Shown here in pieces: positions 8,440-16,013 of a DNA stretch of 45,337 nucleotides. Position 1 is the first letter of the stretch, and every line of letters starts with the position of its first letter. The translations under genes and the position numbers were made by a program. The notes under the pieces are model-generated. The model was not told the origin of the DNA and did no database searches. It saw only the letters and a list, made by a program, of their open reading frames with translations. The stretch lies in contig NZ_JAQZAN010000033.1 of assembly GCF_028737255.1 (NCBI RefSeq), positions 1-45,337 on the forward strand, written 5' to 3'. The stretch comes from Actinomycetospora straminea (GTDB lineage: Bacteria; Actinomycetota; Actinomycetes; Mycobacteriales; Pseudonocardiaceae).

Positions 8440-8871
8440 ATGGACCTCGACGACTTCCGCGAGCGCGCCGCCGGCGAGCACTTCCTGGTCGTCGTGTCGA
8501 CGGCGCGGGCGGACGGGTCGATCCAGTCGAGCGTCGTCAACGCCGGCGTCATGGACCACCCGGTGCACGGGACGCCGATCCTGGCGCTGGTGGCGGCGGG
8601 CGGGTCGGTGAAGCTCGCCAACCTGCGGGCGCGGCCGTGGACGACGATCACCGTGCGCTCCGGCTGGCGCTGGACCACGGTCGAGGGCGGCGCCGAGATC
8701 GCGGGCCCGGACGACCCGCTCCCCGGTGTCGACGACGTCCCGGCCCTGCTCCGCGAGGTCTTCGTCGCCGCCGGCGGGCAGCACGACGACTGGATCGCCT
8801 ACGACGAGACGATGGCCCGCGAGCGCCGGGCCGCGGTGCTCGTCACCCCGGGCCGCGTCTACGGCGTCTAG
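8440..8871 (+). CDS. PPOX-class pyridoxamine-phosphate-oxidase-like flavin/F420 protein
   Basis: The product is 143 aa. It has a split beta-barrel pattern: a first strand EHFLVVVSTARADGSIQSSVVNAG, then a VKLANLRARPWTTITVRSG region, as in actinobacterial PPOX proteins that bind F420 or FMN. The start is an ATG with no ribosome binding site and a CACGCT hexamer 7 nt upstream. It follows cbiO by 21 nt but is probably transcribed separately. The stop directly abuts repeat family I copy 2. The substrate is unknown. Confidence 0.75.
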   Translation: MDLDDFRERAAGEHFLVVVSTARADGSIQSSVVNAGVMDHPVHGTPILALVAAGGSVKLANLRARPWTTITVRSGWRWTTVEGGAEIAGPDDPLPGVDDVPALLREVFVAAGGQHDDWIAYDETMARERRAAVLVTPGRVYGV

Positions 8872-8941
8872 GGGCGCTGCGCGCTCGTGAGCAGAAAAGC
8901 GTGCTGGAGCACGCGGAAGTGCTCACCTGCGCGGAGCGCAC
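8872..8941. repeat. Repeat family I, copy 2
   Basis: Same 70-nt layout as the copy at 1813, again starting right after a TAG stop. The core at 8887-8926 is 40 nt with the invariant centre GTGCTGGAGCAC. The arms pair at 13 of 18 positions. The right arm holds the TGA stop and the last codons of the unknown minus-strand gene. Confidence 0.8.
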
Positions 8942-9435
8942 CAGGTGTAGGTCAGCGCCTCGTCGGGGCCCAGCCGCCGCCAGCGCTCGCGCAGCTCACG
9001 GAGGTCGGTGAGCGCCGTGCCGACCTGCTCGGCGGTGAAGGGCGCGCGTCCGGTCTCGGTGATGCCCCAGGCCTCGTCGAGGGCCGCCGCGACGTCCGGG
9101 GCGCGGCGGTCGATGCCGTGGGAGAGCACGCCCACGACGACCTCCGCGAGCCGCAGGTCCCGGGCGTGGTCGCGGCGCACGCGGTCGGACACCCGCCGCC
9201 GGTCGTGGCGGGGCTTCCCGCCGGTGATCTCCAGGCTGTCGAACAGCGCGCCCGCCCGGATCGAGCCCCAGAGCCCGCGCCGCAGGCCGAGTGCGCGCTC
9301 GCCGAGGAGGTGGACGGCGTCGTGCGGGACCGGGCCGGTGCGGTCGTAGGAGCGCAGCCGCAGCCGCAGGCCGTCCCCGCGGTCGATGTCCGCGAGCGAC
9401 CCGCCGTCGGGGCGCCGGGTGAACGCGACGTGCAC
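8923..9435 (-). CDS. Conserved protein of unknown function
   Basis: The product is 170 aa from a GTG. I do not recognise a named domain. The region VPHDAVHLLGERALGLRRGLWG resembles a family of actinobacterial hypothetical proteins with a PHDxVH motif and a following hydrophobic helix. The C-terminal half has a helix rich in Arg and Leu (TDLRELRERWRRL). The final residues CAPRR and the stop are encoded by repeat family I, and the TetR at 26889 ends with the same five residues. It is convergent with the PPOX gene and stands alone. Confidence 0.65.
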   Translation of the reverse strand: MHVAFTRRPDGGSLADIDRGDGLRLRLRSYDRTGPVPHDAVHLLGERALGLRRGLWGSIRAGALFDSLEITGGKPRHDRRRVSDRVRRDHARDLRLAEVVVGVLSHGIDRRAPDVAAALDEAWGITETGRAPFTAEQVGTALTDLRELRERWRRLGPDEALTYTWCAPRR

Positions 9436-9466
9436 GCCGCCATCCGATCACGGACGGGGGCGGAGC

Positions 9467-10204
9467 TCACCCCGTTTCCGGGTCCTGCGGGGCCCCGGAG
9501 AGCGTCGACAGCGTGCGCACGACGTGCCCTTCGACGGCGTCGCGACCCAGCCCGAGCCCGGTGAGGGTGCCGGCGCCGTCCTCCTGCTCGAGCAGCGCGA
9601 GCAGGATGTGCTCGGTGCCGACGTAGTTGTGCCCGAGGCGCAGGGCCTGGCGGAACGTCAGCTCGAGCGCCTTCTTGCTGGCGGCGTCGAACGGGATGAG
9701 CGCCCCGATCTCCGGGGCCCGCGGCGGGAGGGTGCCGACGAGCGTGCGACGCACCGTCTCGGGCGACACGCCGAGCGCCGTCATCGTCAGCACGGCCAGC
9801 GACTCCGGCTCGTGGAGCAGCCCGAGCGCCAGGTGGGCCGGGGTGATCTCGGCGTGGTGCGACCGGCGGGCCTCCTCCTGCGCGGCGACGACGACGTTGC
9901 GGGCCCGCGGCGTGAAGCGCCCGAAGCCCTCCTCCATGTCGATCTCGCCGGTGGCGCCCTTCGGCACGAACCGCTTCTGGGCGGCCTGCTTGGTGACGCC
10001 CATGCGCTTGCCGATGTCGGTCCACGACGCCCCGGAGCGACGGGCCTGGTCGACGAAGTGGCCGATGAGGTGGTCGGCGACCTCGCCGAGGTGCTCGGCG
10101 GCGAGCACGGCGTCCTGGAGTTGCTCGAGGGTGTCGGTGTGGACCGAGGTGATCGCGTTGATGAGGTCGTCGAGTCGGACGGGGGTCGGGGGCGTGGCGG
10201 CCAT
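9467..10204 (-). CDS. Clp N-terminal-domain protein with an N-terminal HTH-like region
   Basis: The product is 245 aa. Residues 1-90 contain a helix-turn-helix-like segment (SWTDIGKRMGVTKQAAQKRF). Residues about 95-240 form two Clp_N repeats: FTPRARNVVVAAQEEARR with HLALGLLHEPES, then ALELTFRQALRLGHNYVGTEHILLALL. No AAA+ or protease domain is present. Free Clp-N proteins may act as adaptors or decoys for ClpC; here DNA binding may be added (inference). TAGAGT ends 6 nt before the ATG, with TTGACG 19 nt further upstream. It diverges from the MerR fusion gene and shares its inverted repeat. Confidence 0.8.
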   Translation of the reverse strand: MAATPPTPVRLDDLINAITSVHTDTLEQLQDAVLAAEHLGEVADHLIGHFVDQARRSGASWTDIGKRMGVTKQAAQKRFVPKGATGEIDMEEGFGRFTPRARNVVVAAQEEARRSHHAEITPAHLALGLLHEPESLAVLTMTALGVSPETVRRTLVGTLPPRAPEIGALIPFDAASKKALELTFRQALRLGHNYVGTEHILLALLEQEDGAGTLTGLGLGRDAVEGHVVRTLSTLSGAPQDPETG

Positions 10205-10243
10205 GCGTCCACTCTAGGTTGACGATGCTGGTCGTCGTCAACC
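10205..10243 (-). promoter_or_regulatory. Promoter and inverted repeat of the Clp-N gene
   Basis: Read on the minus strand, TTGACG (-35) and TAGAGT (-10, plus-strand 10211-10216) are 19 nt apart, and the ATG begins 6 nt after the -10. Inverted arms GGTTGACGA (10217-10225) and TCGTCAACC (10235-10243) overlap this promoter and could be an operator. Confidence 0.55.
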
Positions 10244-10255
10244 CTTGATTGACGC

Positions 10256-10286
10256 TTGCCCCTCCCACGGTGTGAGGTCCTACCGT
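10256..10286 (+). promoter_or_regulatory. MerR-type promoter with long spacer and embedded operator
   Basis: TTGCCC (-35, 10256-10261) and TACCGT (-10, 10281-10286) have a 19-nt spacer, the long spacing typical of MerR-activated promoters. The dyad CCTCCCAC-G-GTGTGAGG (10261-10277, 7 of 8 pairs) sits inside the spacer. The GTG start follows 7 nt after the -10, so autoregulation of the MerR fusion is likely. Confidence 0.6.
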
Positions 10287-10293
10287 CCCCGGC

Positions 10294-11523
10294 GTGGCGA
10301 CGGGGCACACGGTGGGCGAGCTGGCCGAGGCCACCGGGCTCTCGGTGCGCGTGCTGCGGCACTGGGACGAGCGCGGGGTGGTCTCGCCGTCCCGGACGCC
10401 CGCCGGCCACCGGCTGTACTCGCCCGCCGACGTCGTCCGGCTGCACCGCGCGATCACGCTGCGGGCGCTCGGCCTGCGCCTCGAGCAGGTCGCGGCCCTG
10501 CTCGACGGCAGCGACCCCGACCCGGCCGCGACGCTGCGCGCCCACCTCGCGGGCGTCGACGCCGACCTGCGGCGGCGCCGGACGGTCCGGGACCGCCTCG
10601 CCGAGGTCCTCGCCGGTCCGCCGGCGGCCGCCGGCGAGGACGTCCTCACCACCGTGCTCCGGGAGATGACCATGATCGGGTCCTACGTCCACGGCTACCA
10701 CGCGAGCGAGGCGACCCGGCTGCGCGACCAGGCCGCCACGCTCGCCGACCTCCTCCACGAGGGCGTCGCGTTCCCCGACGGCGCCCACGTCCTCGAGCCG
10801 GGCTGCGGCGTCGGCGCGCAGACGGTCGTGCTCGCCGCCCGCAGCCCCGGCGCGCGGTTCACCGCCCTCGACCGCGAGCCCGGCCAGGTCGCCGCGGCTC
10901 GCGCCCGGGTCGAGGCCGCGGGCCTCGCCGACCGCGTCGACGTGCGGCTCGGCGACGTCCACGACCCGCCCGGCCCCGTCGACCACGTCGTCGTGTTCTT
11001 CCTGCTCGAGCACCTGCCCCGGCCCGTGGAGGCGTTGCGCGCGCTGCGGGGTGCGCTGCGCCCGGGCGGCACGATCACCGTCGTCGAGGGCGACCACGGC
11101 GCCACCGCGTTCCACCCCGACAGCGCCGACGCGCGGGCCGTGATCGCCTGCCAGGAGGTGCTCCAGCGGCAGGCCGGCGGGGACGCCGGGATCGGGCGGC
11201 GCCTGGCCCCGCTGCTCGCCGACGCCGGGTTCGACGACGTCACCGTCGAGCCCCGCACCGCCCACGCGCACGCCGGGCGCCCCGACCTCGCCGACAGCCT
11301 GGTGCGCCGGACCTTCACCCCGATGGTCGCCGGGGTCCGCGAGCCGGCCCTGGCCGCCGGCCTCACCACCCCCGAGCGCTTCGACGCCGGCGTGCGCGAC
11401 CTCCTGCGCACCGCCGAGCCCGGCGGGACCTTCAGCTACACGTTCTTCCGTGCCGTGGGGGCCGTCGGAACGAGGTCGGCGTCCACGAGGTCGACGAGCC
11501 CGACGAACCCGAGCCGGGCGTAG
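10294..11523 (+). CDS. Fusion of MerR-family DNA-binding domain and SAM-dependent methyltransferase
   Basis: The product is 409 aa from a GTG. Residues 1-75 are a MerR winged helix (TVGELAEATGLSVRVLRHWDERG, then GHRLYSPADV). A helical linker (to about residue 130) follows where MerR proteins dimerise. Residues 140-390 form a class I methyltransferase with SAM motif VLEPGCGVGAQT at about 166, LDREPGQ for the ribose-binding acid, and the UbiE-like end GTFSYTFF. The last 20 or so residues (TRSASTRSTSPTNPSRA) have no family resemblance and are antisense to the next gene. The fusion could sense a small molecule that is also its methylation substrate (inference). The gene overlaps the convergent GNAT gene by 88 nt. 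Confidence 0.85.
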   Translation: MATGHTVGELAEATGLSVRVLRHWDERGVVSPSRTPAGHRLYSPADVVRLHRAITLRALGLRLEQVAALLDGSDPDPAATLRAHLAGVDADLRRRRTVRDRLAEVLAGPPAAAGEDVLTTVLREMTMIGSYVHGYHASEATRLRDQAATLADLLHEGVAFPDGAHVLEPGCGVGAQTVVLAARSPGARFTALDREPGQVAAARARVEAAGLADRVDVRLGDVHDPPGPVDHVVVFFLLEHLPRPVEALRALRGALRPGGTITVVEGDHGATAFHPDSADARAVIACQEVLQRQAGGDAGIGRRLAPLLADAGFDDVTVEPRTAHAHAGRPDLADSLVRRTFTPMVAGVREPALAAGLTTPERFDAGVRDLLRTAEPGGTFSYTFFRAVGAVGTRSASTRSTSPTNPSRA

Positions 11524-12278
11524 AGCGCGTTGCTCGTCGGGTTGTCGAGGTCGGTGAACAGCAGGACCTCGTCGGCGCCCCGCGCCTGCGCCCGCTGCGC
11601 CGCCGCCGCGGTGACCGCCGCCCCGTGCCCGCGGCCGCGGTGCTCGGGGCGCGTGTAGACGGGGCCGATCCGGGCGGTCCCGAGCACCACCGGCGACGTC
11701 GACGCGTACGCGACCGGCCCGCCGTCGGGCACCGCGACCACCACCCGGGACTCGTCGATCGCCACGTCGAGCGCCGCCCGCTGCGGCGGTGGGTCCTGCG
11801 GGGTGGCCTGGTGGTGGAACTCCCCCAGCCACACCCACAGCAGGTCGCGGTCGGCGTCGCCGGCGAGCCGGGTCGGGGTGGGGTCGGCCGGGAGCCGCAG
11901 GCCCGCGAGGCGGTGCAGCCGCTCGGTGAGGACCGGCGTCCACGTCGCGTCCCAGGCCGCGGCGAGCTCGGCGACGGTCGTCGCCGGACCGAGCACGCGG
12001 TGCGGGCAGGGCCACTGCGCCGCCCACGCGACGGCGGCGCCGGGCGGCATCGCCGAGACGACCGGGCGGTGCCGCGGGGTGTGGACGAGCACGGCCGACG
12101 CGCCGACCCCGTCGTCCCACCAGGCCAGCGTGCTGGGACCGCCGTACGCCTCCGGGCCGCGGCGGCGCAGGGTGTCGGCGATCGTCAGCTCGATCGTGCA
12201 AGCCACGCGGTGCGCCGCGAGGAAGCCCGCGGCCGCGGCCCAGAACTCCTCGACGTCGTCGGTGACCCTCCAGCCCAT
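11436..12278 (-). CDS. GNAT acetyltransferase
   Basis: The product is 280 aa from the ATG at 12278, 7 nt after the stop of the next GNAT gene. The catalytic GNAT half is C-terminal: VYTRPEHRGRGHGAAVTAAAA is the acetyl-CoA pyrophosphate-binding motif A (RxxGxG/A), followed by TDLDNPTSNALYARLGF (motif B). The N-terminal 130 residues form a second, degenerate GNAT-like half, as in two-domain actinobacterial members. The substrate is unknown. Its 3' end runs inside the MerR-methyltransferase gene. Confidence 0.8.
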   Translation of the reverse strand: MGWRVTDDVEEFWAAAAGFLAAHRVACTIELTIADTLRRRGPEAYGGPSTLAWWDDGVGASAVLVHTPRHRPVVSAMPPGAAVAWAAQWPCPHRVLGPATTVAELAAAWDATWTPVLTERLHRLAGLRLPADPTPTRLAGDADRDLLWVWLGEFHHQATPQDPPPQRAALDVAIDESRVVVAVPDGGPVAYASTSPVVLGTARIGPVYTRPEHRGRGHGAAVTAAAAQRAQARGADEVLLFTDLDNPTSNALYARLGFVGLVDLVDADLVPTAPTARKNV

Positions 12279-12285
12279 GGCCGGG

Positions 12286-12831
12286 TCAGCCGATCCAGAA
12301 CCGCAGGGTCGCGGGCCGGCCGGCGCCGTGGGGGCGCGACGCCGGCCAGCCGGGGTCGGGCCGCCCACCGCAGCGGGTGATGACCGCGAGCGAGCCGGGG
12401 TTGTCCTCGCGGCAGGTCACGAGGACGGGGCCGACGCCGCGGGCGCGCAGCAGCTCGATGCTCCGGCGCAGGATCGCGGTGGCGTAGCCGCGGCGGCGCT
12501 CGCCGGGCAGGACCGCGTAGCCGACGTGCCCGCCCTCGACGCAGAGGGTGTCGTTGAGCATGTGCCGGATCGAGGTCCGCCCCACGACCCGCCCGCCGAC
12601 CTCGGCGTAGAGGAACGTCATCGGCACCCGGCCCGGCGGCAGGTCGACGCCGCGCTGCTCGCGGTCGAGGCGGTCGAGGTAGGCGAGCCACGGTTCGCCG
12701 GCGGGCCACAGCCCGAAGTCGAAGCCGTCGGGGGCGAGCGCCGACTGCGCCGCGCGCGCGACCGGCTCGTCGGACGGGCGCGGGGCGCGGAGGACCAGGG
12801 CGTCGTCGGAGCTGGCGTCGGAACTGGCCAC
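12286..12831 (-). CDS. GNAT acetyltransferase (RimJ/RimL-like)
   Basis: The product is 181 aa from a GTG at 12831; longer upstream starts would run through sequence unlike protein. VGYAVLPGERRRGYATAILRRSIELL is motif A, and VLVTCREDNPGSLAVITRCGG is motif B with its Asn and Ser-rich turn. The earlier stretch VVGRTSIRHMLND is strand 3/4. It is a single compact domain, unlike the two-domain GNAT downstream, with which it probably forms an operon. The substrate is unknown; it may acetylate an amine drug or a protein N-terminus. Confidence 0.82.
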   Translation of the reverse strand: MASSDASSDDALVLRAPRPSDEPVARAAQSALAPDGFDFGLWPAGEPWLAYLDRLDREQRGVDLPPGRVPMTFLYAEVGGRVVGRTSIRHMLNDTLCVEGGHVGYAVLPGERRRGYATAILRRSIELLRARGVGPVLVTCREDNPGSLAVITRCGGRPDPGWPASRPHGAGRPATLRFWIG

Positions 12832-12949
12832 CGGTCCAGCCTGGCCCCGTCGACGGCGCACGGCACCCCGAGGGTGAAGTGGCCCACGACCCGCCCGGGA
12901 CGAGGCGGGAGCCGGGGGACGATGGGGGTCCCGACGAAGGAGACCCGCG

Positions 12950-13696
12950 GTGTCCGCGACGCGCACGGACCACTCCCCCGACTCCCGCACCGACGTCACC
13001 CGGCACCTCGCCAACCTCCGCGACGTCGGCGGCATGGCCACCGTCGACGGCGGCCGGACCCGGCCCGGCGTGCTGTGGCGGGCCGACGCGCCGCTCGCCG
13101 GCGACGACACCGTCGGGCCCGGCGGGCTCGCCTGGCCGCCGGGCAGCGTCGTCGACCTGCGCAACCCCGCCGAGCTCCGCGACCCGCACCCGCTGCCCGC
13201 CCTCGGCGCCGAGCTGACCTCCCTGCCGCTGATCGAGGCCCTCGCCCCAGCCGAGCAGGCCCGCGGACGCCGGGGCGAGCTCGGCGTCGACGAGCTCTAC
13301 CTGCTGCTCGTGCGCATCGGCGAGGCGTGGCTGCCCCAGCTGTTCGGGGTCGCGGCGCACGGGCCGGGCCCGGTGCTCGTGCACTGCGCGGCGGGCAAGG
13401 ACCGCACCGGCGTCGCCGTCGCCCTGCTGCTGCGCGCGGCCGGCGTCGACCGCGCCACCGTGGCCGCCGACTTCGCCGCCACCAACGACCACCGCGTCGC
13501 CCTGCGCGACCGGCTCGTGGCCCAGGGCGCCGTCGACCCGGGCGTCGAGGCGAGCCGGATCGGGGTCACGCCCGCGCACCTCGACCCGGTGCTCGACCTC
13601 GTCGACGACGACCCGCGCGCCCCGCTGCGCGAGGCGGGCGTGTCCGACGCGGACATCGAGGCCTGGCGCGCTCGGCTGGTCGAGGGACCGGCCTAG
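12950..13696 (+). CDS. Tyrosine/serine protein phosphatase (PtpB-like)
   Basis: The product is 248 aa. GTG at 12950 follows a clear AAGGAGA (12937-12943). The P-loop HCAAGKDRTG has nucleophile Cys146 and Arg152 (CX5R). The N-terminal LANLRDVGG with GVLWRADA is the hallmark of the actinobacterial PtpB-like family, which includes mycobacterial PtpB, a dual phosphotyrosine and phosphoinositide phosphatase. Whether it is cytoplasmic or exported is unknown; no signal peptide is seen. It diverges from the GNAT pair. Confidence 0.9.
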   Translation: MSATRTDHSPDSRTDVTRHLANLRDVGGMATVDGGRTRPGVLWRADAPLAGDDTVGPGGLAWPPGSVVDLRNPAELRDPHPLPALGAELTSLPLIEALAPAEQARGRRGELGVDELYLLLVRIGEAWLPQLFGVAAHGPGPVLVHCAAGKDRTGVAVALLLRAAGVDRATVAADFAATNDHRVALRDRLVAQGAVDPGVEASRIGVTPAHLDPVLDLVDDDPRAPLREAGVSDADIEAWRARLVEGPA

Positions 13697-13858
13697 GGCC
13701 ATCCGGAGGCACCGCCCCGGCACGCTGTGGCGGGCCACAACGGTGCCGTCGTGATCTCTGTGGGCGGGCACAGTGCCCGGCCGAGCGCCGGCCCGAAGAC
13801 TGGAGGTCATCCCGGGCCCCCGCCCGGTGGCGCCGAAGCAGACCTCGAGGTGACGACG

Positions 13859-14095
13859 ATGGACGCCCCGACGACGTGCCCGTGCTGCGGGGTCGTGGTC
13901 ATGCCCCCCGAGATGTCCTACGACTTCGACGGCGAGACCGTCGCGTCGCTGACGCGCGAGGTGGCCTACCTGCGCGCCACCGTCGCCCGCCTGCGCGGCG
14001 TCGCCCGGCCCACGGTGCTGCCCCTGCCGCGCACCGGCCGCGCCGTGGACACCGCCGCCGACACCGTCGTCGAGACCGAGGCCGTCAGCGCCTGA
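13859..14095 (+). CDS. Small CPCC-motif coiled-coil protein
   Basis: The product is 78 aa from the ATG at 13859, with GAGGTGA just upstream. The N-terminus has Cys7, Cys9 and Cys10 (CPCCG), which could bind a metal or be redox active. Residues about 28-47 (ASLTREVAYLRATVARLRG) should form a short coiled coil. The C-terminus is Val/Ala/Thr rich. I do not recognise a family. It overlaps the convergent methyltransferase/MTHFR gene by 11 nt. Confidence 0.6.
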   Translation: MDAPTTCPCCGVVVMPPEMSYDFDGETVASLTREVAYLRATVARLRGVARPTVLPLPRTGRAVDTAADTVVETEAVSA

Positions 14096-16013
14096 CCCGC
14101 CCGCCGGCCGCCGCGCGCAGCCGCGCGAGGGCGGTCGCCGGATCCGGCCCGGGCCAGCGCACGACGACGCCCTCGACCAGGTCGGCGGCCTCCGCCACCA
14201 GGTCGGCCGCGAGCGCCAGCCCCGTGTCGGCGGCGTCGGGTCCGTCGCCGGCGCGGCGCATCGGCTCGACCACGGCCTCCGGCACGACGACGTCGGGCAC
14301 CTCGTGGTGCAGGTGCTCGGCCTGGGCGTAGCCCGTCAGCGCCCCGACCGACGCGAGCACCGGGACACGCCGCCCCGCCGCCTCCAGGGTCTCGACGACC
14401 GCCCGCAGCCGCTCGAGCTCGAACACCGGGCGCGTCACGAGGAACTCCGCGCCGGCCTCGACCTTCGCGACGGCCCGCTCGGCCTCGTGGGCGAGGTCCT
14501 CGGCGCCGGGCGTGACCCGGGCACCGAGGCGGAACGCGGTCGGCGTGCCCAGCTCCGCGCCATCGGCGTCGACCCCGCGGTTGAGCCCGGCCGCGAGCCG
14601 CAGGAGCGCGAGCCCGTCGACCTCCCACACGCCGTCGCGGACGGCCTGCTCGGCGTGCACCGGCGGGTTGCCCGTCTCGCAGACGAGCGTGTGCAGGCCC
14701 AGCGCGTGCAGCCCGAGCAGGTCGGCCTGCAGCGCGAGCATGCTGGTCTGCCAGCTCGTGACGGTCAGGACGGTGTCGACGTCGACGCGGTCGTGCAGGT
14801 GCACCCCGAGCGCGGCGGTGCTCGTGCTGGCGCGCCGCGTCCGCGGCCGGCTGACCCACAGCACCGACGCGCCCCCGGCGACGGCGCGGCGGGCGCGGGC
14901 GAGGTGCTCGTCGGGGCCGCCGGCGCCCGCGACCTCCGCGGCGACGAGGAAGTCCCGGCCCGACCGGCGCGGGCGCAGCCAGCGCTCCACCGCCCCGCGC
15001 CCGGGGCCGGCGCCGTCGGCGGTGTGGTCGGCGGTCTCGTCCGGGACGGGGGCGGGTGCGGCGCGCCGGCGGGGTGCGGGCGGGGCGCCCGGGTCCGGCG
15101 GGCTCGCCGGCGGGGACCAGGCGTCGTGGGTGGTCAGCGCCCGCGCGGCCGCCGCGATGTGCTCGGGCGTCGTGCCGCAGCAGCCCCCGACGAGGCGCGC
15201 GCCGGCCTCGACGTAGCGCAGCACGTAGCGCGCGAAGTGCTCGGCGTCGCCGGCGAAGCGCACGCTGCGGTCGGCGACGACGTGCGGCAGCCCGGCGTTG
15301 GGCTGGGCGGAGAGCACCGGGCCGTCGGTCGGGCCCATCCGGCGCACGACGTCGAGCAGGCCCTGGGGGCCGAGGGTGCAGTTGGTGCCGATCGCGACCG
15401 CGCCCGCCCCGGCCAGGCGCGCGACGACGTCCGCGGGCGACTCGCCGGCCGTGGTGACGTGCCCGGCGTCCTCGTCGACGAACGTGGCCTGGGCGACGAC
15501 GGGCAGGTCGGTCACCTCGCGGACCGCCTCGACGGCGGCGAGCAGCTCGTCGGCGCGGCTGAAGGTCTCGAGCACCACGAGGTCGACGCCGCCCTCGGCG
15601 AGCGCCTCGACCTGCTCGCGGACCGCGGCCGCGGCCCGTGCGGGGTCGGCGGGCGCGGCCTGGCCGGGCGGGGTCACCGGCGACACGGACCCGGCGACCC
15701 AGGCCGGACGGCCCGCCCCGTCGCGCACCGCGGCGGCGAGCCGGGCGCCCGCGAGGTTGATCTCCCGGACGCGGCGGGCGAGCCCGTGGCGCTCGAGGCG
15801 GGGCCGCGAGGCGGCGAAGGTGTGGGTCTGGAGGACGTCGGCCCCGGCGGCGAGGTAGCGCTCGTGCAGCGCCGTGACCAGCTCCGGCGCGACGACGCAG
15901 AGCTCGGCCCCGTGGCCCTCGACCCGCCCGCCGCTGGCCCGGGCCAGCGTGCCCATCGCGCCGTCGGCGAGCAGCACGCGGCGCGCCAGCGCGTCGGTGA
16001 AGGACTCGCTCAC
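14085..16013 (-). CDS. Homocysteine S-methyltransferase / methylenetetrahydrofolate reductase fusion
   Basis: The product is 642 aa from a GTG that overlaps the PucR stop as GTGA. Residues 1-305 are a homocysteine S-methyltransferase barrel (LLADGAMGT at the start; zinc ligands Cys212 in GTNC, and Cys278 and Cys279 in GGCCGTT). A Pro/Ala-rich linker of about 50 residues follows, then an MTHFR-type barrel from about residue 355 to the end (LVCETGNPP, LGARVTPG, FLVTRPVFELE). The same arrangement occurs in YitJ-type proteins of Firmicutes. It could reduce methylene-THF and transfer the methyl group to homocysteine. The MTHFR half lacks some usual flavin-contact motifs that I could recognise, so its activity is less sure. 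Confidence 0.82.
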   Translation of the reverse strand: MSESFTDALARRVLLADGAMGTLARASGGRVEGHGAELCVVAPELVTALHERYLAAGADVLQTHTFAASRPRLERHGLARRVREINLAGARLAAAVRDGAGRPAWVAGSVSPVTPPGQAAPADPARAAAAVREQVEALAEGGVDLVVLETFSRADELLAAVEAVREVTDLPVVAQATFVDEDAGHVTTAGESPADVVARLAGAGAVAIGTNCTLGPQGLLDVVRRMGPTDGPVLSAQPNAGLPHVVADRSVRFAGDAEHFARYVLRYVEAGARLVGGCCGTTPEHIAAAARALTTHDAWSPPASPPDPGAPPAPRRRAAPAPVPDETADHTADGAGPGRGAVERWLRPRRSGRDFLVAAEVAGAGGPDEHLARARRAVAGGASVLWVSRPRTRRASTSTAALGVHLHDRVDVDTVLTVTSWQTSMLALQADLLGLHALGLHTLVCETGNPPVHAEQAVRDGVWEVDGLALLRLAAGLNRGVDADGAELGTPTAFRLGARVTPGAEDLAHEAERAVAKVEAGAEFLVTRPVFELERLRAVVETLEAAGRRVPVLASVGALTGYAQAEHLHHEVPDVVVPEAVVEPMRRAGDGPDAADTGLALAADLVAEAADLVEGVVVRWPGPDPATALARLRAAAGGRVRR

